The notes under the pieces: model-generated
Told to the model about the DNA's origin: nothing
The model's database searches: none
The model's input: the letters and a program-made list of their open reading frames with translations, nothing else
Assembly: GCA_945643635.1 (NCBI GenBank)
Contig: CALZFC010000005.1
Location: 10,124,501-10,188,500 of the forward strand
DNA length: 64,000 nucleotides
Reading direction: 5' to 3'
From: Allodiplogaster sudhausi
Taxonomy: Eukaryota > Nematoda > Chromadorea > Rhabditida > Diplogasteridae
Shown here: in pieces, positions 1 through 12,800 of the stretch
Position numbering within the stretch: the stretch's first letter is position 1
How the letters are laid out: each line of letters begins with the position of its first letter
Made by a program: the position numbers and the translations under genes

Positions 1-240
1 GCATGTCACAATTTATGTGCTGCCGCCTAATTGTGACATGCAATGTCACATTTTTGCTGGGATACGCTGCCCTCCACCGCTCGAAAATTGTGACATGGCG
101 CGTCACATTTCTGTTTCACTGGAGGTCACAATTTTTTGGAACATAAATTGTGACATGGGGTGGAACACATATGTACCGAAGTAAAATCGGTACATTATTG
201 TGACATCAAATTGTGACATCCCGTGTCACATCGTTTTCTG
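1..240. repeat. Cluster of TGTGACA / TGTCACA motif copies
   Basis: The motif AATTGTGACAT, or its reverse complement ATGTCACAATT, or a close partial match, occurs about nine times in both orientations within the first 240 bases. Some copies are paired head to head within 20 bp. Inside the cluster, 171-179 (ATGTACCGA) and 187-195 (TCGGTACAT) form a perfect 9-bp stem with a 7-base loop. No coding frame explains the pattern. It may be the edge of a repeat extending left of the window or a cluster of protein-binding sites. Confidence 0.6.
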
Positions 241-420
241 TGTGAAGAAAGAGAGTGACGTTGAAGGAAAGATATTGGAACTTTTCTTGAGGTTAAACTG
301 TGTTTGAACACGTGGGGAAATATTTGATAGCTATAAATACACTATTGAATTATTTCAACAACAAAAAATCGGACATAACAAATTTTCATATTCTTTTCCG
401 AATGTTCTCCCATCTGCCCA
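241..420. other. AT-rich spacer, nothing recognised
   Basis: No splice-bounded open frame, repeat or RNA gene is recognised here. The stretch leads from the TGTGACA cluster into the first CT tract. Confidence 0.4.
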
Positions 421-456
421 AATGATTCAAACAAGACTCTTCTTCTCCCTAACACC

Positions 457-497
<41 letters not shown>

Positions 498-1043
498 GCT
501 CTATTTCCCTATCTTGCTCTCTCTTGCTCTCTCTTTATTCTCACTCCTGCTCTCTCTTGCTCTCTCTTCCTCTCTCTTTCTTTCTCTCTCCTGCTCCCTC
601 TCTGCCTCTCTCTTTTAACCACGCTATCTCTGACGCATCTGTTTAGATGACGGGTCTCTGTATTGCCATGAGGAGATGAAAGCGGAGAGGAATACGCCCG
701 ATTGATTGCATTTTTGTTGTGGTGGACAGAAGGTGCAGGAGTCTTTCTCTCTCACTCTTTCTCTAGCTCTCTCTTCGCTCTCTTTATCTTTCTCTCTCTC
801 TCAGTCACCACTCTTGTCACTTCATTTTTGGTTCTCTTTTTTCTCGGCTTGTGAGCCAAGCGATTGCCGCACACTTGTTTACATATAAAATATCTAACTA
901 TGCCGCCATTTTTATATTTCTACTTGTGGTTTCATGTTTTATATTTTTTGAATTGTATGCTCTGCTTCATTCGTTAACCCTGCTGTCGATCTGGCAAGAA
1001 TGCGAGCATTTCAAAATTGCAGAGAGAGTGAGAGTGAGAGAGA

Positions 1044-1074
<31 letters not shown>

Positions 1075-4000
1075 TGAGAGAGAGAGAGTGAGAGAGAGAG
1101 AGAGAGAACCGAATTCTCCAGAGTCCAGAAGGTGAATGAGGAGAGAAAGATTGCAGGATTTACGCGTGTGCGCGGCCGCCCATTATGTGATTCTGAATGC
1201 TTGTGCGGGCTGTTTGGTGACGTCATCGGGGAGAGAAGCGAGTATGAGAGAGAGAGATTAAGAGAGCGAGAGCGAGAGAGAGAGAGAGAGAGAGTAAAGA
1301 GAGAGTGAGAGAGAAAGGGTAAAGAGAGAGAGAGAGAGCAAGAGAGAGAATAAAATATTCTTTGCAGCTTTTCTCCTTTTTCCAAGTGCCCACCGATGCG
1401 CCTGAAAAGCGCCTGAAAATCGCAACTTCCGTACACCGTTCATTCTTCTTCTCGTACCCCTTTTCATCGTGCGCTTCCCCTTTCATCCCTCTGTATTATG
1501 CCGTTGCACGGCCTACTCAAAGTGGCCCAGCTCCCTTCCGTTCTCTCTCTCTCTACTTACTCTCATTCTCTCTTTCACTCTCTACCACATACGTCAGAGG
1601 CCCCTCGAATGCATGGCCAAGAGACCTCCCAGTTGTCGGGAATAGCCCCCAGGGCCAAACTTGCTCTTCGAAACATGCATTCATGAGGAATTCTACGAAA
1701 CTCCAAATCTCACTCTAGTCTGCTCTTGAATTCTCTCACTGATATCTTCGGATATATGAATGCAGAGATTTACAGCCCGTCGGTCGTCTCAAAATCATTT
1801 TTTTAAGCAGTTGGTGAGTCTCTAAGAGTGGTTCCATTAACTGCACGTGAAGAAGTCTAGTTGATCAAGCTCTGGCTACAGGTGAACGTTCGTTCCCTTC
1901 CAGCTAGCCAAATTGTAAGTGCCAAGGAATACAATAAGTATTAATTACTTCATTCAGTATCAAATAACATAAGATTGGTTATCTCCATTAGTACCTACCG
2001 TTCTGAACCCTCCTTGTTGCGCGCAATTATTTCATCAAAAAAGTCTGCACTGGAAAGCAGAACTATTCATGAGCTCAAGCAGCGCAAGTCTTGACAGATT
2101 TGCTTGTTCTAACCATTTTAAAAGTCTGCCTTTACCTTTCGCTCTCTCTCCCTTGAAAATCTTGGAGCCTCTCCTTTTTTTCAATTCTAAGAAGTACCTC
2201 TATCCATGGCATTCTTCCTGCCAGAAGGGTAACACCACTTTCTTCAAGTGAGCTTTAGAGAGAGAAAAATAGGGAAATGTTCCGGATTTGAAAATTGAGA
2301 AAGGGAGAGGGAGGGATAGACAGAGAGAGACAGAGGTAAAGAGAGAGACAGAGAAAGAGAAGAGAGAGAGAACATAGAGAAGCAGAGAAAGAGAGGGAAC
2401 TAGCGAGTTTTCGTTCTTTGGTAGAGTTCCTCCCCCCCCCCCACCCTTCCGAGAGCCGCTCCAGGCAAATGCGATTAGGACGTTCGCTCTCGAAGAGCAG
2501 CCAAGTGGCCGCATCCGACGTGGATGTCTGGGGTGGGAGGAGGATAGAGAGACAGAGGGAGAGAGAGAGAGAGGTGAGGGAGAGAGAGAAGGGAGGAGGA
2601 GAAGTGAGAGAGTGTGTGTGAAATAGAGGGAGAGAGGGAGAGAGAATGAGGAAGAACATAATAGAAGAAGAGAGAGAAAAGAGAGTCGCAGGGTGGAGAT
2701 TGAAACGGACGGAATGGGATAGTTGTGCATATGAAGTATGTATGTAGTGTGGGAATGATGAGTACAACAAGCAGATTACCATGCTTACTTACGCATCAAA
2801 TATTCCAACATGAAGTGGAGAGAGGCAATCGGATTACAGGGATAAGTGTTTAAAACTTGGGAATGCAGAGAGAGAGAGAGTGAGAGAGAAGAGAGAAAAG
2901 AAATAGACAGAGAGAGAGGGAAAGATAAAGAGACATGTACAAAAACAATGATAGATAGAGAGAGAAAGAAAGAGACAGTAAAAATATTCACAGTGTGAAT
3001 TCGCCGCCATTTTTCCCGCTCATGAAATGACGGACGCGAGCATTTTACAACATCTCTAACTTTTCTCTCCCTCTCCCACTCTCTCTCTCTCACTCTCGCT
3101 CACTCTCCCTTTCTCTCACTCTTTCTCTCTCCCACATTCTCGGTTTTTCTTTCTTTCACTTTCTTCATCTTTCTTTCTCTCCCTCTCTTCATTTTCCCTT
3201 TTTCTCTCCTTATCTTTCACTCGTTCTCAACCCTGTTCCATGGCTCGTTTCCTCAATTTTCTCCCCTCATCATGGCATAATCTGTTCTCGTTCCTTCCAT
3301 CCCATCCTAGACCACAGCCACTTCCTGGCTCTAGTAAGCAAAGAATGATTATGCGCCATTCTCACAGCAGAATAAGTCTAATTGTAAGCTAGACTCAAAG
3401 AGTACGACGGCTCAAACCGTGTTCCATGCAAGTTACGAAAAGAAGTTACATTTATATACATATGTAAATATGTACATGTGTATATGAGCAGGACACATCT
3501 CAAGTTATCCATATAGCGTTACAACTGGTAAGAGTAAGACAAACACTAAATTATATAGTAGAACTTTTGTGTCAGGAGGGACTGGTATAAATTATTAATC
3601 TAATTGTGAAAAGATTCTATTTTTCTGCTTTCAATTGTTTTCTTTAAGATCCAATTTTTCATTCTTTTTTTTTTACATTTAGGCCCATGACCAATTGTGT
3701 GTGCGAACTGGAAACAAAAACACTTGTTCCTGCCTCTTTTTTCTTCTTTTCTTCAGCTGCTTCAACTGCTTTCTCCACCATTCTCTTTGCCTTTTCCTTG
3801 ACAATCTCAGTCCCTTTCGGAGTCGTAGAATGTGAGTCCATAAGAGGGCCTACTACTTACGCATTTGCGTGTTCATATGTCTGTCCATAGTGCTCTTCTT
3901 TCTCTCCGTCGTCCTAACCATAAGCTTCAGAATCACGGGCCTAAGTGCCTCAGGGAGGCCGCTTTTTCTATCCTTCTTTCCCTTTTTTCCTTCCTCCTCC

Positions 4001-5370
4001 CGGGTGCAGAATGCGAACAAAGTCTTCATGGAATGAATGGAATGCTTGGCAAGAGAAGCAGAACCATGAGGGAGTGGGAGAGAGAGAGTAGATCTTGAGA
4101 TGATACTGCTCGCATTGTATTCATAGCCATAACTAATAGCAGGAGAGAGAGCGAAAATGGGAGAGAGAGAAAGAAAGAGGGAAAGAGAGAGAGAGAAAAT
4201 AGAGAGAAAGAAGAGAAAGAGAGATCCAGACAGCGAAAGAATAGCAGCAATAACCGAGCGGAAGAGCTCCATTCTCGCGCAGCACACCATTCTTCTTTGC
4301 TTGTTTTGAGGTGCGCACCCAGCGGCTGCCGGGGTTGTTCTGCATGGCTTGAATAGCCGGAGGGGAGCCGGGGGAAAGATGTTCGGTTGGCCGAGAGGGG
4401 GCTCCTTCTTGATCTCTCTCTCTCGTTCTTTTGTTCTCTATATCACCTGTCTCTGACTCTCTCCCTCTCTCCATCATTCGCCGCACCAAAAAAATACATT
4501 AGCAGACTGATTTATACTCTGTTCCCTACGGAGACATCAGCAAAGGAATCCCAATACCTCGAAGAAAGTCTTCCTGCTGGCTGCTTCAAGAAGTGCATCT
4601 CCCTGAGGGGCCATTCATTCTCTCGTCGAGAAGGCATCCCTCTCCATTTATTATCTCTGTCTTTCTTTAGGTTCTCTATTACATTCTCTGCACTTTCTCT
4701 CTCTCTCACCTCCATCTTACTCTTTCTATCTCTTCTCTCTCTCTTTCTCTCGTTCTCTATCTCTCACACCCTCTCTCGTTCCCGCTTCTACCACTCCCTT
4801 CGGAAGCTCCTGTTTATCTGAACATGACTAGTGGCTGGCAGAAGAATGAATAGGAAGACTCTCGAGCTGCGAAGATGCGCATTTAAAAGGGGACGACTGC
4901 GCGTGACAAGGGGAGAGAGAACGACAGAAAGAGGGAGGGAGACAGAGAGAAAGAGAAGGTTAGAGAGAAGAGGTAGACAGAGTGCGAAGAGAAGAAGAGA
5001 AAAAGTAACAAGCACTCTTCGAACCCCGATTGCCGTCCGATTCCCCTGGGGCCGGGAATTCTGCGCGAGTTTGGAACAAGTGAGAGTACGACGAGGATGG
5101 CAAGTATATGCATGGAGAGATTGCAAGATTTCGGACGGCTGACATGGCATAAGTAGTCACATTTGGGCAAGAGCACTCTGTTCTCATGAGATGCTTTTTT
5201 CCCTCTCTCCTTTTTTTCTCTCTCTCTCTCTCTCTCTCTCTGCCCCTCTCTCTCTCTCTCTTTATCTCTCCTTCTCTTGCTCTCTCTCCTTCTCTTGCTC
5301 TCTCTCCTTCTCTTGCTCTCTCTCCTTCTCTTGCTCTCTCTCTCTCTCCCTCTCTCTCTCTCTCTTGACA
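421..5370. repeat. CT/GA microsatellite domain (left)
   Basis: Imperfect (CT)n and (GA)n runs make up much of this interval and repeatedly switch strand. CT-rich runs lie near 460-620, 740-810, 3060-3240, 4410-4480, 4690-4790 and 5215-5370. GA-rich runs lie near 1021-1107, 1245-1350, 2260-2400, 2545-2660, 2865-2990, 4140-4230 and 4905-5000. Interruptions are mostly CTTT, CTCC or GAAA. Open frames here are Leu/Ser or Arg/Glu runs and were not called as genes. The unique sequence between tracts (for example 1700-2250 and 3240-3960) shows no supported exon. Confidence 0.8.
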
Positions 5371-6200
5371 GAATCATGGAAGAAGGAATCACGTTCCTTT
5401 CTTTGGCTACTCGGGCCGCGGAGGCGGCTGGCTATCAGATTGCGAGAGCCGAATTTCTACAATCCGCCCCAAAAAAGGAAGTGGAACAGAATGGAGTCCC
5501 TTTCGACTACATCAGCCCCCTCTCAATAGCTGCCATTATGCAGCTAACCTAAGCATATATGGCATTGCATGCCAAAAGAATATATTAGAATAGGAATGAT
5601 CGCGACGTGAGAATGAAGAAAGAAAAGAAAAGAAAAGAAAAGAAAAAAAAAGAAAGGACCACTGACCACGCGGCAATACGATGGCAAGTTGCTAGGAAAA
5701 GGAAAAGACCAACTAATGCAATAGATCGTGATAAACAAGCGCGCGACACTACGCAATGGCTTCCCATTTGCAACAAACGGCACTATTGGACAGCAGAAGA
5801 AGATTCTGGCTCCAGTCTTTGATTGGAGTCGAGCAGCGGCTGTCTTCTTTGGAAGACCAATAGCAACGATTGCAGCACGGTCATATAATTGCTCGCATGT
5901 AGTTAGGATACAGGAGCCAGGAGGATAAGGATGAGGCCGGATTAATGCTCCCTTTTGAGATAAATGAAGGATTCGTTCAAAGGCCTTCCTCTAGCTTCTC
6001 AAAAAGATCGCTGCTATTATCTTAGCTCTATTCTTGGAAAAGGCCAATCTAATTTTTTTTGGTCAAATCGCGTTTTTCTCTGATTACTTTGGCAAATGCA
6101 AATCATATTAATACTGACCATGAGCATACTGCTAATTGATACCGTATTCAAGATTTTCATATTACCGTAACCAAAGGTACAGTGGGGTGATTTCTCTCAC
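5371..6200. other. Mostly unassigned; short AAAAG tandem tract
   Basis: A purine tract of AAAAG-type units sits at about 5617-5660. On the minus strand a frame stays open from about 5976 down past 5660, preceded by a possible acceptor. It would be in phase with the small exon pair at 6201-6414, so it could be a downstream exon of that gene. Its product is unrecognised and I do not call it. Confidence 0.35.
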
Positions 6201-6414
6201 CTGAGGTGAGGCGCATATGCAAATGACGGCCATCCACGCGAACATGATGCCGACGCCGAGGAAGAAGATGTTCTGTGTGTCCTTGTCCATGCCTGAAGCA
6301 TACTATTGAAGAGACAAATTTGAGTGTTAAATATGGCGCCAAATTCAAATTACCGCTCCATGTCGCCGTTCTCGCCGGCTCGAGCGCCGGCCCCGTGCCG
6401 GCGCTCGCCGCCAT
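6201..6414 (-). CDS. Possible 5' exons of a small single-pass membrane protein
   Basis: Two exons on the minus strand fit together. The first (6414-6354) starts at an ATG in a GC-rich, CpG-rich island and encodes an Ala/Pro/Glu-rich leader. A 61-base intron (GT...CTTCAG) follows, in phase 1. The second exon (6292-6201) encodes MDKDTQNIFFLG and then a strongly hydrophobic stretch ending CICASPQ at a consensus donor GTGAGA. The 50 codons look like a short N-terminus plus one membrane helix; the C-terminal part would lie further down the minus strand and was not resolved. I do not recognise the family. Support is the splice signals, phase agreement, GC-biased codons and the promoter-like island. 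Against it, the product is short and unfinished. Confidence 0.4.
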
Positions 6415-6499
6415 CCGAGAGGGGACGAGGCGGCGGGAGAGCGCGAGGGCGAAGGTCGGGCGCTAAGCCTGCAAAGGATACTTAGGGCTTAGGGCTTAA

Positions 6500-6600
6500 A
6501 GGAGCCAAAAACTAGAACTTGAATTCGCGCCTTTTTGCCTGACACAACGGCGAGAATAGTCCGGAAAATTCGAATAAATTACGGTAGAGTTTTGTGAGCC
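6500..6600 (+). repeat. Dispersed repeat copy 1 (GAATTCGCGCC ... TTACGGTWGAG)
   Basis: This matches the copy at 23,646-23,775 over its whole length: an A/C-rich lead, TTGAATTCGCGCC, TTTTGCCTGA-ACAA, GGAAAATTC-AAT, then TTACGGTAGAGTTTTG. The intron at 6,293-6,353 also begins with a related AATTTGAATTTGGCGCC string in reverse orientation. The family has no visible coding capacity. Confidence 0.65.
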
Positions 6601-6871
6601 CTTAAGGAATAAGGTTAACGCTTATTGTTAGTGCTTAAGGCAGTCGGGTTAATAATGTTGACGACGAACACATGTTGTGATGTGTTTACATGAAAGAGTG
6701 CATGCGAGAGAGCCAGTCCAAGACGACCGTCTAAGGCACTCGTCTGGAATGAAGAATGAGGAGCGCGAAGGAACCCAGCAATAAAATGCGGCGCAAGAAG
6801 AAGCATGCGGAACTTGAAGAGCAGAGAGACGTCGGCCATCCGCGTGTAGGGGAAATTGCGAAAACATTAGA

Positions 6872-6906
<35 letters not shown>

Positions 6907-7591
6907 CTGTGAAAGAGGGAGAAAAGGGACAGCGAGAAAGAGAAAGAGAAAGAGAGAGAGAGAGAGAGTAAGAGAACGAAAGATAAATCTATATAACCCG
7001 AGACTCTCGTGCGGTTTGAATGAGAGTGTCTTGCTCAAGTTCATCAACTAACTTCCTCACTGCTGAGAAGAGAGGCTGAAAAGTGATCCATTCACGACGC
7101 CGATGGCAAATGGCATTACTTTTCATGCCTTCCCGTCTCTGCTCTCTCTCTCTCTCTCTCTCTCGCTCTTCCTCGCTCGCTTGCTTCTTCACTGTCTCTT
7201 CGTTCTCTGCCAGACTACCCCTTTTCTTCCTCTCTCCGTCCTTTCTTACATCGTCAAAGTGAAATAATTACGCGGAGCAAGGTGAAGCTGAGTGAGAGCC
7301 CGCGACGTGGGAACAGCAACGCGGCAAATTGAAACGGAAGAAGAGACGAGTAAAAGAGTGCCAGAAAATAAGGGGAACGAGAGAGAAGGAGACGGAAAGA
7401 CAGGCAGAGAGAGAGAGAGAGAGAGAGAGTATTAGATGAGGAGGATCGGTGAGGTACAGAGAAAGAGAGAACGACAGCTGTCAGGTCATTGCCGTCGACT
7501 CCTCTCAAATGAAGGAGCCGTAGATATAGTGGGAGACCAAGAGAAATAAAGAGAAGGACTAAGAGAGATAGAGGTGGAGAAAGAGAAAGAC

Positions 7592-7642
<51 letters not shown>

Positions 7643-9060
7643 GGGAGTGATAGAGGAGTAGAGAGAAGAGCATCCCGAGGCAAAGTGCGTCATCGGTTCC
7701 CTTATCCCTCTTCTTTTCACCCGATTCACACTCGGTTTGCCGGTTCCATCATACATCACTTGACTTCTGAACGAACAGAGGTAGAAGGGGGCGAGGGGAA
7801 GACAGGAGAGAGACAAAGAAGAGAGAGAGATAGAGAGAGGAGTAGTGACAGAGAGAAAGAGGGAGGGAACTAGGAAGACAGAGAAACATAGAGAGAAAGA
7901 ATGAGTGCAAAAGGAAGACCACCAGCTGACATGGAGACAAGGCAGCAGGTGCCAGGTGGCAATTACGCCTGTTGCTCATTTGGTTGGCCTCGGTATGCCG
8001 GAGAGGTGATAAATAAAGTTGTCAAAATTGACACTAATATAGAAGCGGGAGAAAAAAAGGAAGGAGGCAAAAATGCAGCTATGCAATTGAAGTTATATGC
8101 AAATAAATCTAGACATTAATAGAAAATAGTTAACACGAAAATAATTTGTAATTAACAATATAAAACTATGGATGCGCGATATAAAGCTGCCAGAAACTTT
8201 TTGGTGTGGCCAAGCCAATCTTGTTGAGTGAGATTCCTTGAACTATCGTAAAGAAATACGGCAGTGGACGGAATGGAAGAAAGGGGAATAAAGAAGTGCA
8301 CCAAACACTTTCATCTTCGGCAGACTCGTGGGAGGTACATAGTGGGAAGAACAAAGAAGAAGAAGACTGACGAGAACTCGTGCCTCGTGTGGCTAAAAGT
8401 AGCCGCTCCCTGGAATGGCCCGCCAATATTGGCTGCTAATTAGAGCAAGGCGTTGCACTGCGAATTGCAACACGGCTATTTAAAGTGCCTGGAGCGGGAT
8501 GAGAGAGAGAGAAAGAGAGACAAAGGGAGAGAGAGAGAAGGCATACTTTTTTTTACAGGGGTGGACTATGGCAAATTAGCATAAGCCGAGAAGCGCCCCC
8601 GACTTGGAGCGAGTGCGGCAACATTTGTGTTGGTGGAAGAGGGCGGGAACGGCCGGAGGGCTGCCCCTGCACGGACTGAGGGTAGCGGTGGGAATGCAAA
8701 GAGGGAAAGAGAAGAGGAGAGGGAGAGAGTGAGCAAGAGAGAGAGATGATGATGAGAGAGAAAGAGAAAGAAAGAGAATGTGGACAATGTAGGAAGAGAT
8801 GAGAGGGAGCGCGAGCAATTGGGAGACGTAGAGAAGGCTTCTGCTGTCTCTCGCAGTATCCGGGGCTTCGTCTCGGGAGTGAAAAAGAACGAAGAACTTA
8901 GAGGGGAAGAGTGCATGAGAAGAAAGAAAGAGAGGATGAATGAGAGAGAGAGAGAAAAAAGAAAGAGAGAGTAGAGAGAGAGAGTAGAGAGAGAGAGAGC
9001 GAGAAAGAGAGAGAGAGTAGAGAGAACGAGAGAGAGTAAGAGAGAAGAGGAAGAGCATAT
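6601..9060. repeat. GA-dominated microsatellite region
   Basis: Mostly (GA)n on the plus strand, with runs near 6870-6970, 7380-7440, 7560-7660, 7800-7880, 8500-8540, 8700-8790 and 8940-9050, and one CT run near 7138-7165. The sequence between runs was scanned for exons with splice sites and none was supported. Confidence 0.7.
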
Positions 9061-9842
9061 AGAATGTAAAGAGAGCTTGTCGGAGAAGAGCAGACGTTTA
9101 TAGTAGAGCATGAAGAGTACGCAGTAAGTAATGGAGAAGCGAAAAGAGAAGCTGACCTTTAGCAAAAAGAAAAGATAAAAAGGGAGCGAAAATCGCTTCG
9201 TCTGCAACGGATGCGTGTGAATAACGGGAGAAAAGAATACAAAATATAAGTAACTAAATTATGTACATAACTCGTATACTCTTCTTCAATGCTCTTCATG
9301 TCTCGTTCCGCTCATGCATATTTCCCTGACTAGCACCCAATTCGCACCAAACGCACAAAGTCATCACACCCAAATATTTTCAACTTCTCTTGAGTGCACG
9401 CCTTTGTTATTGACAAGAACTTGTTTAATTCTCACCCTACCACTATGGCCCACCAAAGAGAGAGATGCGCTTATATTCTAGAATGGAGGAAGATTTATGT
9501 TTGCCATTTTCCTCTTTTTTATGGCATTCTTCTGTCTTCGTTTTCTGCGCCATTTGCCATTACCATTATCCCCTGCCTTTTCCCTTTTTCCATTTTCTAC
9601 GCGCACCACACTTATCGCGCTTCGCCAAGCACGTGGAGGGATGTAAAGAAAGAAGTCAACTACTCTCTTCTTGTTTCGTTCCAGAGATCACCGAGCACAA
9701 GGGTCAAACGAAGACGAAGGACCTGGCTGAAAATAGAGAGAGGGAGGCAGAGATAGAGAGCGAGACAAAGGAGGATAGAAAGAAGGAAAGAAATAGAGCG
9801 AGAGAGAGAGAAGACAGACTATCAGAGAAAAAAAAGACGGAA
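9061..9842. other. Upstream region of FCSK, no gene recognised
   Basis: This is mixed-composition sequence containing a further GA-rich run at about 9730-9835, which ends eight bases before the proposed FCSK start codon. The promoter or 5' leader of FCSK must lie here, but no specific element can be assigned. Confidence 0.4.
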
Positions 9843-12800
9843 ATGGACTGGACGGCCGTCTGCATCGCTGTGCGTGCAGAGGAGCATCACGAGCCGGTTG
9901 AAAAGTGTAAGTCCAAGGGGAGGGAGGAGGCGGGAGCTGGGAGGAATGTTGGCAAAGTGCCAAGAAGAAAAGCAATGCAAATTTTTAAATAAGCTAGTTT
10001 ACTTTTCACATTCCAATAGAGTAACAAAATTTTTATAGTAATTTCGAAACAGAAATGCCAGCGATATTTTACAAAATGAAGCAAAACTCAGAAGAAAAAT
10101 GGCCGAATATGACAGGTAAAAAATAGCTTACAAATACATAGATCCGTTTGGCCCAGAATTCTTTCACCGACATGACTTACAGACATGACTTGGCTGCAGC
10201 GATGCGGCCTCTTCCCTGCCACGGCGCATCTCCTCGTGGTCGACGACGCCGCGGCCGACGTCGGTTCCGCTGGGTCGGCACTCAATGCACTTCTGGTTAC
10301 GGTAGGTCAAAGGGTAGAGCTAGAGAGCATCTCACTGATTCAATTGGTGTTCGGCATTTTCAAGCATAGCAACAGAATCCAGTGACAGCGCCACCTACGG
10401 AGACGGTAACAATGGTATTTGGGGGGGGGTGGGTTAGAAATAACAACTAGAAAAGAACTTGTCTGCTGACAATAAGCAATCGTTCTTTAACCGTGTTTCA
10501 CTTTGAGATGGAGCACCTCTGCGCCCAACGCGGCCTTTCCGTTCTCAGCGAGGATGTGCTACGTGATTCGGCCGTACTCATCATTCAGATTGTTAATTAT
10601 AATTATTTATTATTATCTTATTACTCAAAATAAATAATAGTTATAATCTTAAGTGTACTCCCTACAAAGGGAACGATTACAAGAATTCCTCTCTCTCACC
10701 AAAGAGGCCTCCCACAATACAAGCGCCAGATATCTTACGGTGAGATGCTATAGCCAGCAACCTCCTTGCTGTACTATCTCTCGCGAGTCCTCCAGAACTC
10801 TTTTATCTCTCTCGCCAAGCTCTCCCCTCGCGCTCTCACTGGCCGTACTCCTTTTTCAATCATTCCTTATGCTCACTCCTCCCTCCATACACTCCCGGAA
10901 CCTGTAAAGAGGAGGACAGAGGGAATGACGACCAGCCGCAGAGATCCGAGAAGCTTGTAATGAGTCGATGCGATAGAAAAGGACACGTAGAACAGTAACA
11001 CACTTTTTTAGGGTAGAAGGGGGTTATATACATAGGGAAGGAAGATGTAGTACTTTGCGGACTTTGGGATGCACAATAGTGCAGATTATATTATTCCAAA
11101 TTTCCCTTGTATCACAATTCACTTATTCTACTTATATACGCATAACTCCTCAACAATAATGTTCTGAAGCCAGCTGATATTTCCTGACAGGGTTCGCCAC
11201 TCGGTGCCGCCTTGAGCTTCCCAGGCGAGTCTTCCTTGATCTCTTCCTCGCCGTCGCTCCCTTGCATTCTGCCACACTCTCCACTGGTCGACATTGTAAG
11301 AAGTGTCAGCGAGATTGCCAAAGGTTAGCGAGTAAAGTATGGCTTACCACTTATGGATTTTAATTCGCATTTGGTGCACTGATAGTATTAGGGATAGAGG
11401 GCGATCCAAGTACAGACAAATCCTTGCGGAGCTGAAAGTTCGGACAATTCGAACTTAATATCCATTACCAGTAACGAATATTTTTCAGTGTGCCGAGAAC
11501 TTACATATGTATATAAGTAATAGTATAAAAACCTCCTTCCAGCCGCATTGACCGAATGCTGCGGCGGTGTCTGGGTCGCTGGTACGGATGGCCAGTGGCG
11601 AGGCGAGCTGAACAGCGGCCAGTTCTCGTCGCCTCTCGACCCCGCCGCAATCACAGTCTTCACTGCGGTCGTCGACAATGAACTCGCCACCAACCATGGC
11701 ACATACGATATTGATGAGAAGGCAAGTGTAGCTACATGTTATACATAAAATATGATTTACTTAGAAATTGTGAGCACAAAAGAAATTTTTAATGTTAGGG
11801 ATTCGTGCGAAGCATTAGCTACAATTCCGCGGTCACTCACTCGAATCATCTCGTCATTGGTCAGCAGTTGTAGAAAAAAGAAAATGTTTTTCATTTTTAA
11901 ATATTTTTAATAAATAAAATAAACTCATCATCAGGTCTTCTGTTCCTTCCGCCCTCTTTCGCTGGAAGTTTTCTATCGCTCCATGCCGTCCAGCCCCTTC
12001 TACGCTGCACCTACCACGGCGAGGACAGCGGCTCGATCGGGCTAAAGGTAAGGTCAAGCATAATTTTTAAACGTGCTATTTCGGCGGGAAAGTTATTTTT
12101 TCGAGCTGTCGATGTTCTTCGACGTCGTCGCTGCGACGTGCACCGCGGACCGCCGCGAATTCTTGGACGCCGGACTCGCGCCACCGACGAAGACGGAGAG
12201 GCACGAGGAGCTGAGGAGGGCCGCGCGCGCCGCCATTCATCAACGATTCGAACGAGTTCGCACGAAAGCGGGTTCGGCCTCCATTTGGCATCATTGATGA
12301 AGAATATATTTTTTTGATTAAAAAAAAAACTAATTAATCATGTCAGTTACGCTTCGAATCGATGGATACAAATACTCATCCGGTGGTGAAAGTTGCACAT
12401 CGCTGCCTGGAATCCGCATTTCGGATCACTTCGAAGGAATGATGTTCGTTAGATTTGCATTTACAGTCAATGCTACTTTCGAAGATTCCCTTAGGTCAAA
12501 GCGTACAACTGAGCTCAATTCCAATGACCAGTGAGTGGTGGAACAACAAAACGTTCTGAGGAATTGCCTCCCTCAACCCCCGAAATTACGGCAAATAGGA
12601 TATGCGATGAATGATAAAATTCAGAAACGTCTTCATGGATTGCCTGCTTCGCCGGCTGGCGCTCGCGCTTTCTCTTGCTTCGAATGGCGAGCCCCTCCTG
12701 CCGATTCTTCGCTGCCTCCTTGCGGTGCGGAGGGAAGCAACACTCGAGCAATGCATCGATTGCTGCAGACGGGGTTATAATTTACGAGGAATCTCAGAGG

